Below are positions 1 to 12,700 of a DNA stretch of 64,000 nucleotides, piece after piece. The notes below the pieces were generated by a model, which did no database searches, had not been told where the DNA came from, and worked only from the letters and a program-made list of their open reading frames with translations. Location: the NCBI RefSeq assembly GCF_032854445.1, contig NC_088302.1, positions 27,307,080 to 27,371,079 of the forward strand, read 5' to 3'. The position numbers and the translations under genes were made by a program. Positions within the stretch are counted from its first letter, which is position 1, and each line of letters begins with the position of its first letter. This DNA is from Liolophura sinensis. Its lineage: Eukaryota > Mollusca > Polyplacophora > Chitonida > Chitonidae.

Positions 1-669
1 TAATCATTATAATGTGCAGACACCTACATTTACAATACCTGATTATCTTCAGTGCAAAAGTTTCTGAGGAAGTTAATTAAAGTGGTAAATATACCATATA
101 GGTATAACAGAGCTCATACATGAGAATTTTGGCACTCCGATTGGCTTATTTATAATATTAGTACAGTTTCTTGGAGAGAACGTACAGCACTTCTAGTTGT
201 TCGGGAATACAGTTGTGATTTTATATTTCCACCCACACTAATAAACTTCATACAGAAACAGGAAAGCAGAACTCAGAAGTCAAGCAGTACTGGCTTGAAA
301 ACTTGAATGAAAGACCTGATTCACTAATAATTTTCTCATCACCACGCTTGCCTTAACAGGTAAACAAACTGAAGATTATTACATTGTGTCATGTTTATAG
401 CTAGTGTGCAGGTAAAGGCTAAAGTGCGGTATGATCCGCCCCACATATGATCAAGATGCACGCAGGATGGGCGGATGTTGTGTGTAGAGGATATCGGTAG
501 GATCGGGCAGTACTATACAATTCTCAAAATTTTTATGGTTCCATCCCCTCCCCCCCCCCCCCCCCCCCCACCACCACCACAAAACACACACAACCTCCGA
601 GCATTTAGGGATCACCATTCTGGACAATACTGGTTAGTATGCATGTTAAACTAATTTTTAATTACTCAC
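1..669 (-). other. GOLM-like gene, sequence 3' of exon 7
   Basis: Intron leading to the missing terminal exon. Apart from the poly-C tract I see no exon, repeat family or RNA gene. Confidence 0.5.
549..569 (+). repeat. Poly-C tract
   Basis: Near-continuous C run followed by ACCACCACCAC. May be length-variable. Confidence 0.85.
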
Positions 670-723
670 TGGTTCAAACTTCAATGTGTCATCTTTATCT
701 CCTCTTGCCTCATCAATTACCTT
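670..723 (-). CDS. GOLM: GOLM-like exon 7 (probable penultimate exon)
   Basis: 54 nt, exactly 18 codons (KVIDEARGDKDDTLKFEP), with GTTGTTGCAG acceptor and GTGAGT donor. It enters and leaves in phase 0, matching exon 6. Assignment rests on strand, splice sites, phase and acidic composition; an undetected exon in the 11-kb intron between is possible. Confidence 0.6.
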
Positions 724-3700
724 CTGCAACAACAAGAATCGTAAGCATACAAATTACATTTTCTGAAAACGTAAACAAGTCTGTGAGTTAATGCATCGGT
801 AATTACAGAATTAATCAGCATGACTATTATAACGTCTGCTGATCAAAAGTCCAAAGACTCACACAATGACATCTGACATAATAACTGTTATAGACAATTC
901 TCAGTCTTCAATTTCACTGTATGTATTTTAAGAAAAAACAACACTATACCAAATGTACATCTGTATCCATACAGTATTCTACATGAAGGTTAAAAGGTAA
1001 ACCTTTCATTTTTGCCATGCTGCATGACCGATATATCCCTGTTCAAAGTAAGCAAACTTACCAATTATCAATTTTAAGCAATCAGGCATGAGTTAATTCT
1101 AATACCCATCAATGCAACAATTTCCACTGATGTCTAACAAACCCTGTTCTTGTCTTTTTTTAGCCATATCGGCCTCAGGTATGGGTGACGCGATATCGTG
1201 TTATCGTGATATCGCGTCTTCATAACAATTCAAGATTAAGATGATTTACACAGTAACTAGGGTCGTTAGAACAAAATTCCTGTGACTGTTCAGGTCTGTT
1301 TCCTCCTCTCTCTTCCGTAAAAACTCAAGTCACATTATCTATTGTCTTGTCTTTTAACGTTGCCTACACATAATCTATGCATTTGTAAATATCTCAGTTA
1401 CATTTTAATAGGGGCCTCCATGGCTCAGTTGGTTACCGCGCTAGCGCAGCGTAATGACCCAGGAGCCTCTCACCAATGCGGCTGCTGTGAGTTCAAGTCC
1501 AGCTCATGCTGGCTTCCTCTCTGGCCGTACATGGGAAGATCTGTCAGAAACCTGCGGTTGGTCGTGGGTTTTCCCCCCGAACTCTGCCCGGTTTCCTCCC
1601 ATCATAATGCTGGTTGCCGTCGTATAAAAGAAATATTCTTGAGTTCGGCGTAAAACAAAAATCACATAAATAAATAAATTACATTTTAATACATACAATG
1701 TATGCTACACATGTACTCTCAGCTAAGGGAACCATACACAACCAATGGTGCAAAGAGATCAGAAGAAAAAACGTCAAATAAGCCTGTGATCACTGATGTC
1801 TAATATCAACATTAGCCATCACTTATTTCCTGCAATCAAAAATACTAACTAATTGACGGCCTGTTTATTTGCCATGAACATGTGCCACAACTGTGCTATC
1901 AAGGGCATTAAACAAATGAAAGGGCATTAAACAAATGTAGTCGATAGCCTCAAAATGTAGTCCGCAGCCACAAAATGTAATCCACAGCCTCAAAATGTAG
2001 CAAACTAGAAGCGTCATGCATAAACTACGAATGTAGTATGACAGCCATGTTCCTTCTGCATTATCTCTCCAGCCGGGCATGTACAAAACAAGTTACCTTA
2101 ATTTGTACTCACAATCAATTAGCTGCTGTTTGGATCAATGAAAAACAACTCTTCTTCTTCTTGCATGACTAAATGTGCATGTGCATAAGTTTAATGAAAA
2201 CTACTTCAAGAGTTCCAGATATAACTTTATCATGTTAACAAACTCGTCACCAAAGACATCTTAAAGGACGAAACAGCACATGGCTAAAACATATTTCAAT
2301 CCAAAGAAGGACTGGTTGAGCTTCCTAAAGAATATCATTCTTTATTTTTCCGATGAGATTTTGCCAAATAAAATGAAATACAAAATGATAATATTGAGCA
2401 AATGGCTGGTTAGAAATGAGGCGCTCATCTTGATAATTTTATCCCATCAAACACGTTGCTATTAGACTGCGCAACATAATTAGTGACGTAGCCTTTAATC
2501 ATTCACACTAGGGGATCTCTGTGGCACAGATGGTTAGCGCGCTAGCACAGTGTAATGACCCATGAGACTCTCACCAATGCGGTTGCAGTGAGTTCAAGTC
2601 CAGCTCATGTTGGCTTCCTCTCCGGTCGTAAGTGGAAAGGTCTGTCAGCAACCTGCGGATGGTCGAGGGTTCCCCCCGGGCTCTGCCCGGTTTCCACCCA
2701 CCATAATGCTGGCCGCCGTCGTATAAGTGAAATATTCTTGAGTACGGCGTAAAACACCAATCAAATAAATAAATAATATTAATCCTTCACTCCATGAAGT
2801 GACACATGATAACACAGTACTACTGCGTAGTAAGATATCATTGGAGATGGTTCACGACTTAGTTACATGTTGCTGGAGGGCCATTTCTCACAGAGTGCTG
2901 TGGTGCACTTTTGTGAATGATGTGAATGCTGTTCACACACTAAGCTGTGTAATATTCAATGATATCAAAAACTATGTCAGATAGTACCATATTCAGTACC
3001 ATATTCTCGGCACACACCACATTATTTTTAGTGTTTAGTAAGCAGATTCCATGATAAACCATTAATATCACAGTCAGTGAAAAACTGCTTTGGCATGTCG
3101 AAGATTTATGGGAATGAAAAGTCATTCCAATTGTATAATGTTTAAAATTAAATCCTTGAAGTAGGCTTACATGTTTTTTTTTTCTCTGAATTTATCACAA
3201 CTGGAAAATTTTAATTTAGCTCCTTTGTCTTTCTTGCAGAGCAGTATTGGGGGGGGGGCTAAATTAACATTTACTCTAAAATTATCAACATCGATAAAAA
3301 AAAATCAATCGATATCAATAAATAATGTTTATTGTTGGTTTCAATGGAAATGGCTGATCCCTTTACATTGCTTAGAAAGAAAGGCAGAGAAAAAAATATT
3401 TGTATTTAGAATGGCTGATCTAGTATGGTCAGCCATTGAAGAAGTACAGGTAAGGTGGCAGAATCAGAGCTGTTTGACCTACTATAATATAAATAATATG
3501 TATTTGTAGGTTGGTGATTTGATGCAGCCGTGGACTGCAGTGCTTATGATACATGTATTAGTATATTTGCATAATACGTACCTATAAAAAATATAATTTG
3601 GCAAACTTCATTTGATTTACTCAGTTTTGCCAAAATTTGTAAACTTCCGGTTAAAAACAGAACGACAAGTCAGAAAGGAGCAGTAATTATCAGCAGGTTA

Positions 3701-6700
3701 AAAAGGCAAAATTATCGATGTAAAAAAATAGTGGTATTTATCGACATCTATAAATGATTTGGCAGAATGACTTCGAGGGACGCCTGTGGCGTATTCGCAG
3801 ATACAAAGCTCAGGTGTCCTTGTAAATGTTAATATCCATACATTTGCCTACTGTATGAACAGGCGTATCATTTGAAATGGTCTAATTTCCATGAAAGCAT
3901 CTATAAATGCTTGATCACTGGGGCGTTCATCACCATGCAGTTCACAACATTTTTCTGCCACTTCTTTACCTTTGATATGTAAATACCTTCAAGGTGACAT
4001 CACCTTGCTCTCTTTGAAGACATGGGACCTGTTTTACAAAGCTGTTGCATTGCTGATTGACCATCAAGCTCATTTACCATGGTGACCTAGCTCTTCAATG
4101 TCTGTTATCATGGAAATTTGTGACTACTTCATACAACAGGCCCCTGTCAAAGCTGTGTCAACATAAATTTCATTAAAGTTTAACTGAGTTGAAAAAAAAC
4201 AACTTTAAGACACTTTAAAATGAACATAAACATTAACCAGGTGCTTTCCAACTTATACTTTAAATATACCCAAAGACCTTCAAAGAATTTGCAAAGGTTT
4301 GTGAAAATAAGTGAACATGCATGCACATGCCAGTTATGGGCATCTGGCTAAAAGCCTTCATACCCCATACAGCGCATAGGCTGCTGGCTAAAAGCCTTCA
4401 TACTCCATACAGCGCATAGGCTGCTGGCTAAAAGCCTTCATACTCCATACAGCGCATATGCTGCTGGCTAAAAGCCTTCATACTCCATACAGCGCATAGG
4501 CTGCTGGCTAAAAGCCTTCATACTCCATACAGCGCATAGGCTGCTGGCTAAAAGCCTTCATACTCCATACAGCACATACGTGAGGTAAAGAGAATGCATG
4601 TTCAGTAAAAGTGTTACTTCAATGAAAATGCCATTACTGACAAATTCACTGATAAAGGATGTAACTGCACATATTCATACCAGGACTATAAAAACTATAC
4701 GAAAATGAGCTGTTTTGGTGGCGTATAAAAGGCAGTTTGAAGTGCGCTTTGCACACACCGACCAAATGTGATGATGTGATATCATGTGTAGACAGCTGAT
4801 CAATCTACAGCTCTCAGTCTTGTAAAATGGAGCGCATAATATTAATGGTGATATCTATAGATTTTTGCATGGCATAACTCACCTTATTTGACAAAAAATA
4901 CCATGAAATCTATGATTTCCCGTTTACACTGAAAACCCTATCCACTGAATGATGGCCCGTATAAGGCTTTCACTATAGTTTTAAGACTTTCAATTTTTTA
5001 TAAGGTTTAATTACAATCTACATGCATATCTGTAACCAGAAGAAGACCTTATTTTAAGGTACACTTCATCTCAAGACATAATTTGTTCAATATTTTCGTG
5101 TAAGAAATGTCTGACACATTGAACATACTGAAGTTGAATGGTAATCAACATGCACAAGACCATTTAAGAACAGGTCAAAGGTCAATATTTGGACAAAATT
5201 ACCCTCAAACAAACATTTCCAGTTCCATAAACAGACCTCTTCAACTCCCCAATGAACGATTCAAATCAGAAACATGAAAATCCCCATAACCAGATAACGG
5301 TACGAATAACCTAACATATTCAACTAAATGTGCTAAGTTGTGCACATTTTTATGCCCATGTATTGTCCGAGCAATTTCAGGCTACATTCTTTCATGGGAC
5401 AGAGCCTACACATGGTGTTCATTTAGAACTGAAGAAGGAGGTCAGAGTTCAAAAGTAGGCGGCTGAATTGAAGTAACTGAATGTCACAATTACTATTGAT
5501 TTAAATAGTAAGAATATTCAAAGTAGGCGGCTATGGGGACTGGAGTAGACAGCTGTCTGCAGCCTGCTACTTGCCCTTTTTGAACACCCTGCTTACACTG
5601 TATTTTATAACTGATAAAGCAAATTTAAAATCTATGCTGTAAGCATTAAATGGCCAGTAATTACAGATGACAGAGCACAAATTTTACCTACAACAATTCA
5701 ACAATTCTAGTGTTATATTTATTATAATTTTATATTTACTTTACACATGGCTAGTATACACGAAACTTGACAACTGCTTGTCAACATACATGTAATTTCC
5801 AATTTTGTGTGAAAATAAAATTTAAAATGGCCCTTTTATACTTTTAGATCTCCTCCATAATCACAGAGCATTTTCTATTGTGACCAATTAGTGACAGCTC
5901 AAAAAAATTCAGAACTGTACGTCTAACTCTTGACCCATATCTAATTGAAGATCAACTTATCTGATGTAAGTCAACATCTTGCTGAAAGTAAAAAGCCGTA
6001 CAATTGGCATATGCATCAGCCGTAAGCAATACCAAGCTGTCCCCCAGCTTGCGTTACACCCAATCTAAGCAATATTTGTTTCATTGAAGTCCCACCATAA
6101 AATGTGCATCTGAATATGATTTCACAGGTTTGTGTGAAGCTGAAGATCATTAAGCACGTAGTAAAAATATAATGCTTCATTCTCTTGTAGGAGGACATCA
6201 GGAATTTTTAAGAGCGCTACTTGCTGATACTGTCGCATTTAATTCTCTCGTGCTGAAGTACTCCCCTAAAGCTACAGGTAGTAGTGAATGTGGTTCGCAT
6301 GAACCACTACCAGATCAGCAAAATACAGGGATGCTGTCGGAAAATACCATACAGAAGTATTGTTACATATGGTTTCATGTTTTCATTCCTTTTGTTAAAA
6401 ATTGTATACTTTGCCCAGATCACACAAACATGTGCATGTAGGATTCCTTTTCTGTCCGTTCCTGTCCAGCAGATGTTGACTTGGGGGAACTTAAACATGT
6501 TGATTCATAACAAAACTATAATAATTATGTTAGATGAAGCGTAAGAGTCCCTATCTTGCCACAAAAATATCTTGAAAACAAATAATACAATGTAAGCTGT
6601 TTCAAAAGAGCCATTTTTTCTTTGTAGCCCATTTCACAGAGCGCACATAATATTATATGCACAATCCATAGCGACAAATACTGTAGACATTATTTATTGA

Positions 6701-9700
6701 TTTGATTTGTGTTTTACACAGCACTCAAGAATATTTCACTTATACATGCATCGGTGGCCAGCATTATGGTGGGAGGAAACTGGGCAGAGCTTGGGAGAAA
6801 CCCACGACCATCCGCAGGTTGCGACAGACCTTCCCACGTACAGCCAGAGAAGAAGCCAGCATAAGCTGAACTCATAGCGACCGCATTGGTGAGAGACTCC
6901 CGTGTCATTACGCTGCGTAAGCGCACTAACCAACTGAGCCACGGAGCCCCCACCCCCGCAGACATTATTTAGCTGTGGTAGTTACATGGATGTAGCATTA
7001 TGTGCACTTTGTGAAACGAAGCCCAGGACCTGCTTGTATGAAGCCTTCTTAACATTACGAGCACATCACTGGCAACTAGCAATATAGGCATTACAATGCC
7101 ATGGTTGTAATGTGCTTAAAACGTTTAAGAAGGCTTCATACAAGTAGGCCTTGGTCTACTTTTAAATTCAACTTCTTACGGTGTCATGGGATGTGCCATG
7201 TTGGAGCAACTGCAATCACAATATCCTTTCCCCTTTACCCTAAGCTTATATGGCTAAAAAGTGTTTGCTTGACATCAGTGGAACCTTGCTCAGTCTCATG
7301 TTACAGAAATATGTTCAGCAATCTACCATCAGACACACATCATCGTCATCATATTATACAATGTAACAGCTTTAATTAGGGGTCCACACTAGTATCCTAG
7401 CGGGACATCTCTTGAAATTGTTCGGATTATTATTATTCTTGGTCAAGTCGTAAAACTGCAATACACGTATCTCCGAAACTAGTAAAGTTAGAAAAAGCAA
7501 ACTCTGGAGTAAGGAAGCAACTAATAATGAAGCAACTTTTGATGTTTTTTGCTGTTTTACCAACAACGTGAATTAGCAGCCATTTTGTATTTTATGGATA
7601 AGCTAAAAAAATCTTTTTCTCCAAAACAGTTAAACCTATCGAGATAAACATTTCATTTTCAGTTTTTAGGTGGATATTATTGTAAAAAATATTGTAAAAT
7701 AGTTTTAGTTTAGTATGGAAATAAGGCCAAAACTAGCGTGGAAAGGGCATCAGCTCTGCAACTTCCTGTTCTTTCAGTCTTCTGTCCTTGGCTATCAGTG
7801 GAAGATCAAAGCCACCTGATCTCTATGCCTGTCTTCAGTACTTGGCCAATTGTAGATGATGCCTGACAGCCCAGGGTTCAAATCCAGTAAATTCCTTTCC
7901 ATTTTTCATATTTTTTCCCATTATTATGAACTGTATAGACACCAGGCTACCAGAAGTGGTAAAAGACTTGTGGCATGGAGCCTGACAACACTGTTGGATA
8001 ACAGCTTTAATTTAGGATGTTTTTACTACAGTCGGTTGTAAACTACTGCTTAGTGTACAATGGAAGGAACTGATTATCATGTCAGTATGTATGGTACATG
8101 GCCAAAGGTATCTAATTTGGTTGAAGTCTGTGCAAGCTGCGTAACGAACTGTATACCACAGACTGTAATTATAGTTCTGTCAAATACCAACAAGTGAAGG
8201 CAAATCTTTGATCTTTGTGTTACTGACATGGCTGTCGAAGAGGAATGAAATTTTTGTCATAGAAGACTTTGACAAGGATTACCCATTTCTTCCCATATCA
8301 TGTAGCAGGTTTTCACTTTTGACATCTCAAACTTATCAAAATGGACAGGCCTAATTTATGTACTGCCACCCACATTAAAGGTGTCCACAGGTGAAGCAGT
8401 AAAACAGTCCAATATTACTGCACTTTCCCTGTGCAATGCTTACATTCTTATACTTAAGCTTTAATAAGAAAGCTAATTGACTTTTATTTGTTCTGAAAAT
8501 AACCTAGGAATGTAGAATATATATATATATATACATAGGTATAAAAGCAAGATTTTTCTGATGTTGTGAGGTGACAGTACAAAAAAAAGAAAACAATGTG
8601 CCTTCTCAGCTATATACCTATTTGTATTCCAACAGTTCTGAACATATTGTTCTAATCAAAGGATGAAGTGTAACAGTTTGTCAGGCCTTATTATATGGGC
8701 ATGTTCACAGGGAGTAAATGGTCACTGGGACAACAGGTAAGGACAATTTTGCCAGAGCATTGTGAACAGCTATTAAAAAGTATCAACTCTATCTGAATGA
8801 AAGCCGTGGGCCAAAGGTCTCGACCATTTTGACCACACTTATGTGTTAATTAATCACACATTGTTATACATTATTTAAAAATGCTAATTGTTAACGTACA
8901 TAATGAGCTATGTTAATGTTTGATTCTACACTAATTTGTACAGATTAGTGTTATTATCCATTATGATCTCTCTCTGTTTATAGCTGTTCACAACGCTCTG
9001 GCAAAATTGTCCTTACTTGAAAATTTGTTGTCCCGGCGACCATTTACTCCCTGGAAACAAACTTATATATAAGGCCTGACAAACTGTTATACTTCTGTTA
9101 AGAACCAGGTGTTCGAAACAGCTGCAGTTGGAATACAAAGATGCATAAAGTTGAGAAGGTGTATTTGTTTTTTTCTTTTATGTTATATACATACAACTGT
9201 ATATCGATCAAAAAATAAAACTGTGAGATTTAAAATATAATTAATTTGCTGACACAATTTACAGGTCACTATGGATATACCAACATGTACAGGACCAGTA
9301 TTCATGCTCAAACATACAAACACGATATTGTTACTATCAGAACACATAAATGTACATCTAGACAATGACAACATAACATCTCCTTGAAGGCATCCAAGCG
9401 AATGAACAGAAGAAACAAACTGACAATATGATTACCACAACAAGAGCTACCACAATTCCTACATGTAAGATCTAAACTGGTTAAGACAACGTAAGATCTA
9501 AACTGGTTAAGACAACGTAAGATCTAAACTGCTTAAGACAACGTAAGATCTAAACTGCTTAAGACAACGCTAAATATCAGAAAAGTGGTGACAGAAAGTG
9601 AAATGATTTAACTGGTTAACAATGAAAGCTAAAATGACAAAAGATTTGGATATTAATTTCTCACTACAGGTACATAATGAGTAAATGATCAATGTACATG

Positions 9701-12700
9701 TATTGGTTTCCAAAAGTTTGAGCTGCATAGCTTCTGCATCACTGAGAATGTATCACTGTTTAAAGGAAGTTGAGAAAAGAAATTTATCAACTTATGATGA
9801 TAGAGGTTCATGGTGCCAATTATTATTTATTTCTTGTACATGCCTTAATGACAAACACAACCATGTTTTTAACTCTGACAGGACATTAGTCTGTTTTATT
9901 TGTGGTGGGAACCAGTGCCTGGAGTAAATAACTGGCCTTTGGACAATTAACTATTACAGTGTTCAGTTCCAATGTGGACAGTCAGTTTCGAAGCAATGAG
10001 TTTACCAGTGCAGATATTTTGAGATCGACGTAAGATGCATGTTTCATACTGTACTGTACATGTACATGTTTGTAAGTTCACAGGCATGTTCACTGGGTGT
10101 ACATGTAGATCATTCATGCATGCTTCATACTGTACATGTATACATGTAGATCATTCATGCATGCTTCATACTGTACTGTACATGTACATTTTTGTAAGTT
10201 CACAGGCATGTGCACTAGGTATACATGTAGATCATTCATGCATGCTTCATACTGTACCGTACATGTACATGTTTGTAAGTTCACAGGCATGTTCACTGGG
10301 TATACATGTAGATCATTCATGCATGCTTCATACTGTACCGTACATGTACATGTTTGTAAGTTCACAGGCATGTTCACTGGGTGTACATGTAGATCATTCA
10401 TACATGCTCCATACTGTACTGTACATGTACATGTTTGTAAGTTCACAGGCATGTGCACTGGGTGTACATGTAGATCATTCATACATGCTTCATACTGTAC
10501 TGTACATGTACATGTTTGTAAGTTCACAGGAATGTGCACTGGGTATACATGTAGATCATTCATACATGCTTCATACTGTACTGTACATGTACATGTTTGT
10601 AAGTTCACAGGCATGTGCACTGGGTATACATGTAGATCATTCATACATGCTTCATACTGTACTGTACATGTACATGTTTGTAAGTTCACAGGCATAATTA
10701 ATTTGTGTGGAGAATGTTTCATCAATGGCTTGGGTACACTAACTGGATATCTTCACGCTTTGGATACTCTAATGTAATAACATGTAACTGCATCAATAGC
10801 AAAATTACTTATTACTGCCAAGCAGCATCAGAATGCAGTTATGGAGTCACCGTGCTCACAAGATGTGTACTGCCCGATGAACTTATGACCTGTGAAAAGT
10901 CAAAGCTCATATGTACTGTTTCTAATCAGATCTGGCCTTGGGGGACGCTGATTATTGAACACATGTGAGATATTTCACTGCATATGGCTCAGGAGTTTTG
11001 AAGCTATAATGTAACTAAGGCAATGAATATGAACTATGACCTGACAGAAAGAAGATGCAGGTTAGATATGAATAAGTTCATATGTAACATGAACATGCAC
11101 TAGTTGAGTAACAAGGCCTGAAGAACTGATAGAGGGCATGAAGTTTCACTGAATATGGTTTGGCAGTTTTGGAGATAATACATCTCCATGCAGCCTCAAA
11201 GATGACATACGATAAAGTTTCGGTCACAGATAATTTGCTTTGCCAGCACTCTAAATACATCTGGGATCTGAGTGACTCTAATCAGATAGTTTTACAGGCA
11301 CTCAAAAAAAAACAAAAACCAACCACTTGCACTGGAGTCAATGATCACAAATCCACTTATCCACATGTACAATTCCCAAAACTTGAATTATTGTAAACAG
11401 CATGTAGATGGATCTGTATTACATGTATGCACCATCGTGTATGCTGGTTAATACAATGCAGAAGCCATGCAGTCATCTCCAATATCTATGCATCATTCAG
11501 ATTTCAGATGCAGGTGTATGTAGTTGCTGTCTATGCATTTACTTACACATATATATACATGTACAGTGCAGAATACTGGTTAATAGATGAATTCAAACTG
11601 TTAAACAGCAAAAATCATTCCACTTCACGAGACCACCAACCTGATAGTGACCTCTGTCTTCATTGGATTCCTCCTCTATGTCGAAGTGTTCATTGTAGTC
11701 CCCTTCACCGGGGCTTACATCTACATCACCAGCATTCATCTCATCCATGCCTACCTTCCCTACAACGTCACCATCTGCATCAGGATCAGTCTCAGCAGGG
11801 TTTTCAGTACGAAGTGTTTTCTTGCCATCAGTCGTCACCTCTACAGCTTCACCACCATTAGAGCCAGCATCATTAGCAGTTGCTATAGTGTCATCTTTTG
11901 GTTTTTCTATTTTTCTGTTTTCAACTTGAGCCATCTGAGCAGCATCTGTAAATACAGTTATCAGCAGGCCCTGTCATGACCATTCTCAGATTGTGTGCAA
12001 GCCCATGGTCACAGCTTCACCACACAAAATGTTATGGGAACACATTACAAACTCTTGCAACACGTTGGCCAAAAGATAGGACTGAAAAGTGTGAGAGATC
12101 ATACTAAATATGGTTAACGATAGAAAAAAAAAATAGCCTTAAATACCAGCAGTGAAGACAAGAGAAGTGCATGTATTAACACAGATGTATGCAGTCACAT
12201 GTCAAAATGGCAAGCACACATACACGACATAATGATGGGGTGTCATGGCCAGTATTCATCCCAGTTGATGAAGCTGACGCATACTCATGCTTGGGGTGTG
12301 CCAAGTGAAGCGTACAAATAGTGCCGTCAGGTTAAAGATTAAAGGGTAAAATAGGAGAATGGTAAGAAATAACACCAGGCAGGAAAACTGTCAAAGGTAT
12401 ATATAAATGTGATTAGGACTAGGCCAAAGTCTGAAGGAAAACTGTTAACTTGATGGACAACAAACACAGGATAATTCTGGATTTAACAGTACAAACATGA
12501 ACAGAGATCAAGGCGTTTATCTCCCTTCAACCTACGACTTGATAATCCTCCAAACCGACCAGGAATCCCACCAAACCTAATTAGTGGACTCCCCTTACCA
12601 CACCCTACCAAGCCTAAGGCTGTTGAACTTACCCCTTAATCCTCCAATTCTGTGAGCTCTCTTTCTCTACATAACTCTACTGTTTCTTATCACTTGACAC

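Larger units (their letters stand above)
724..11640 (-). other. GOLM-like intron 6 (about 10.9 kb)
   Basis: Holds three full SINE A copies, foldbacks at 4024, 7033 and 8582, a family D repeat, and the 40-, 26- and 81-bp minisatellites. The stretches 2800-4020, 5110-6690, 7150-8510 and 10700-11640 show nothing I can name. Confidence 0.55.

Noticed and set aside
10035-10777. Long overlapping ORFs of 203-220 codons on both strands
   Set aside because: They are read-through of an 81-bp minisatellite whose period is a multiple of three, inside a GOLM intron.
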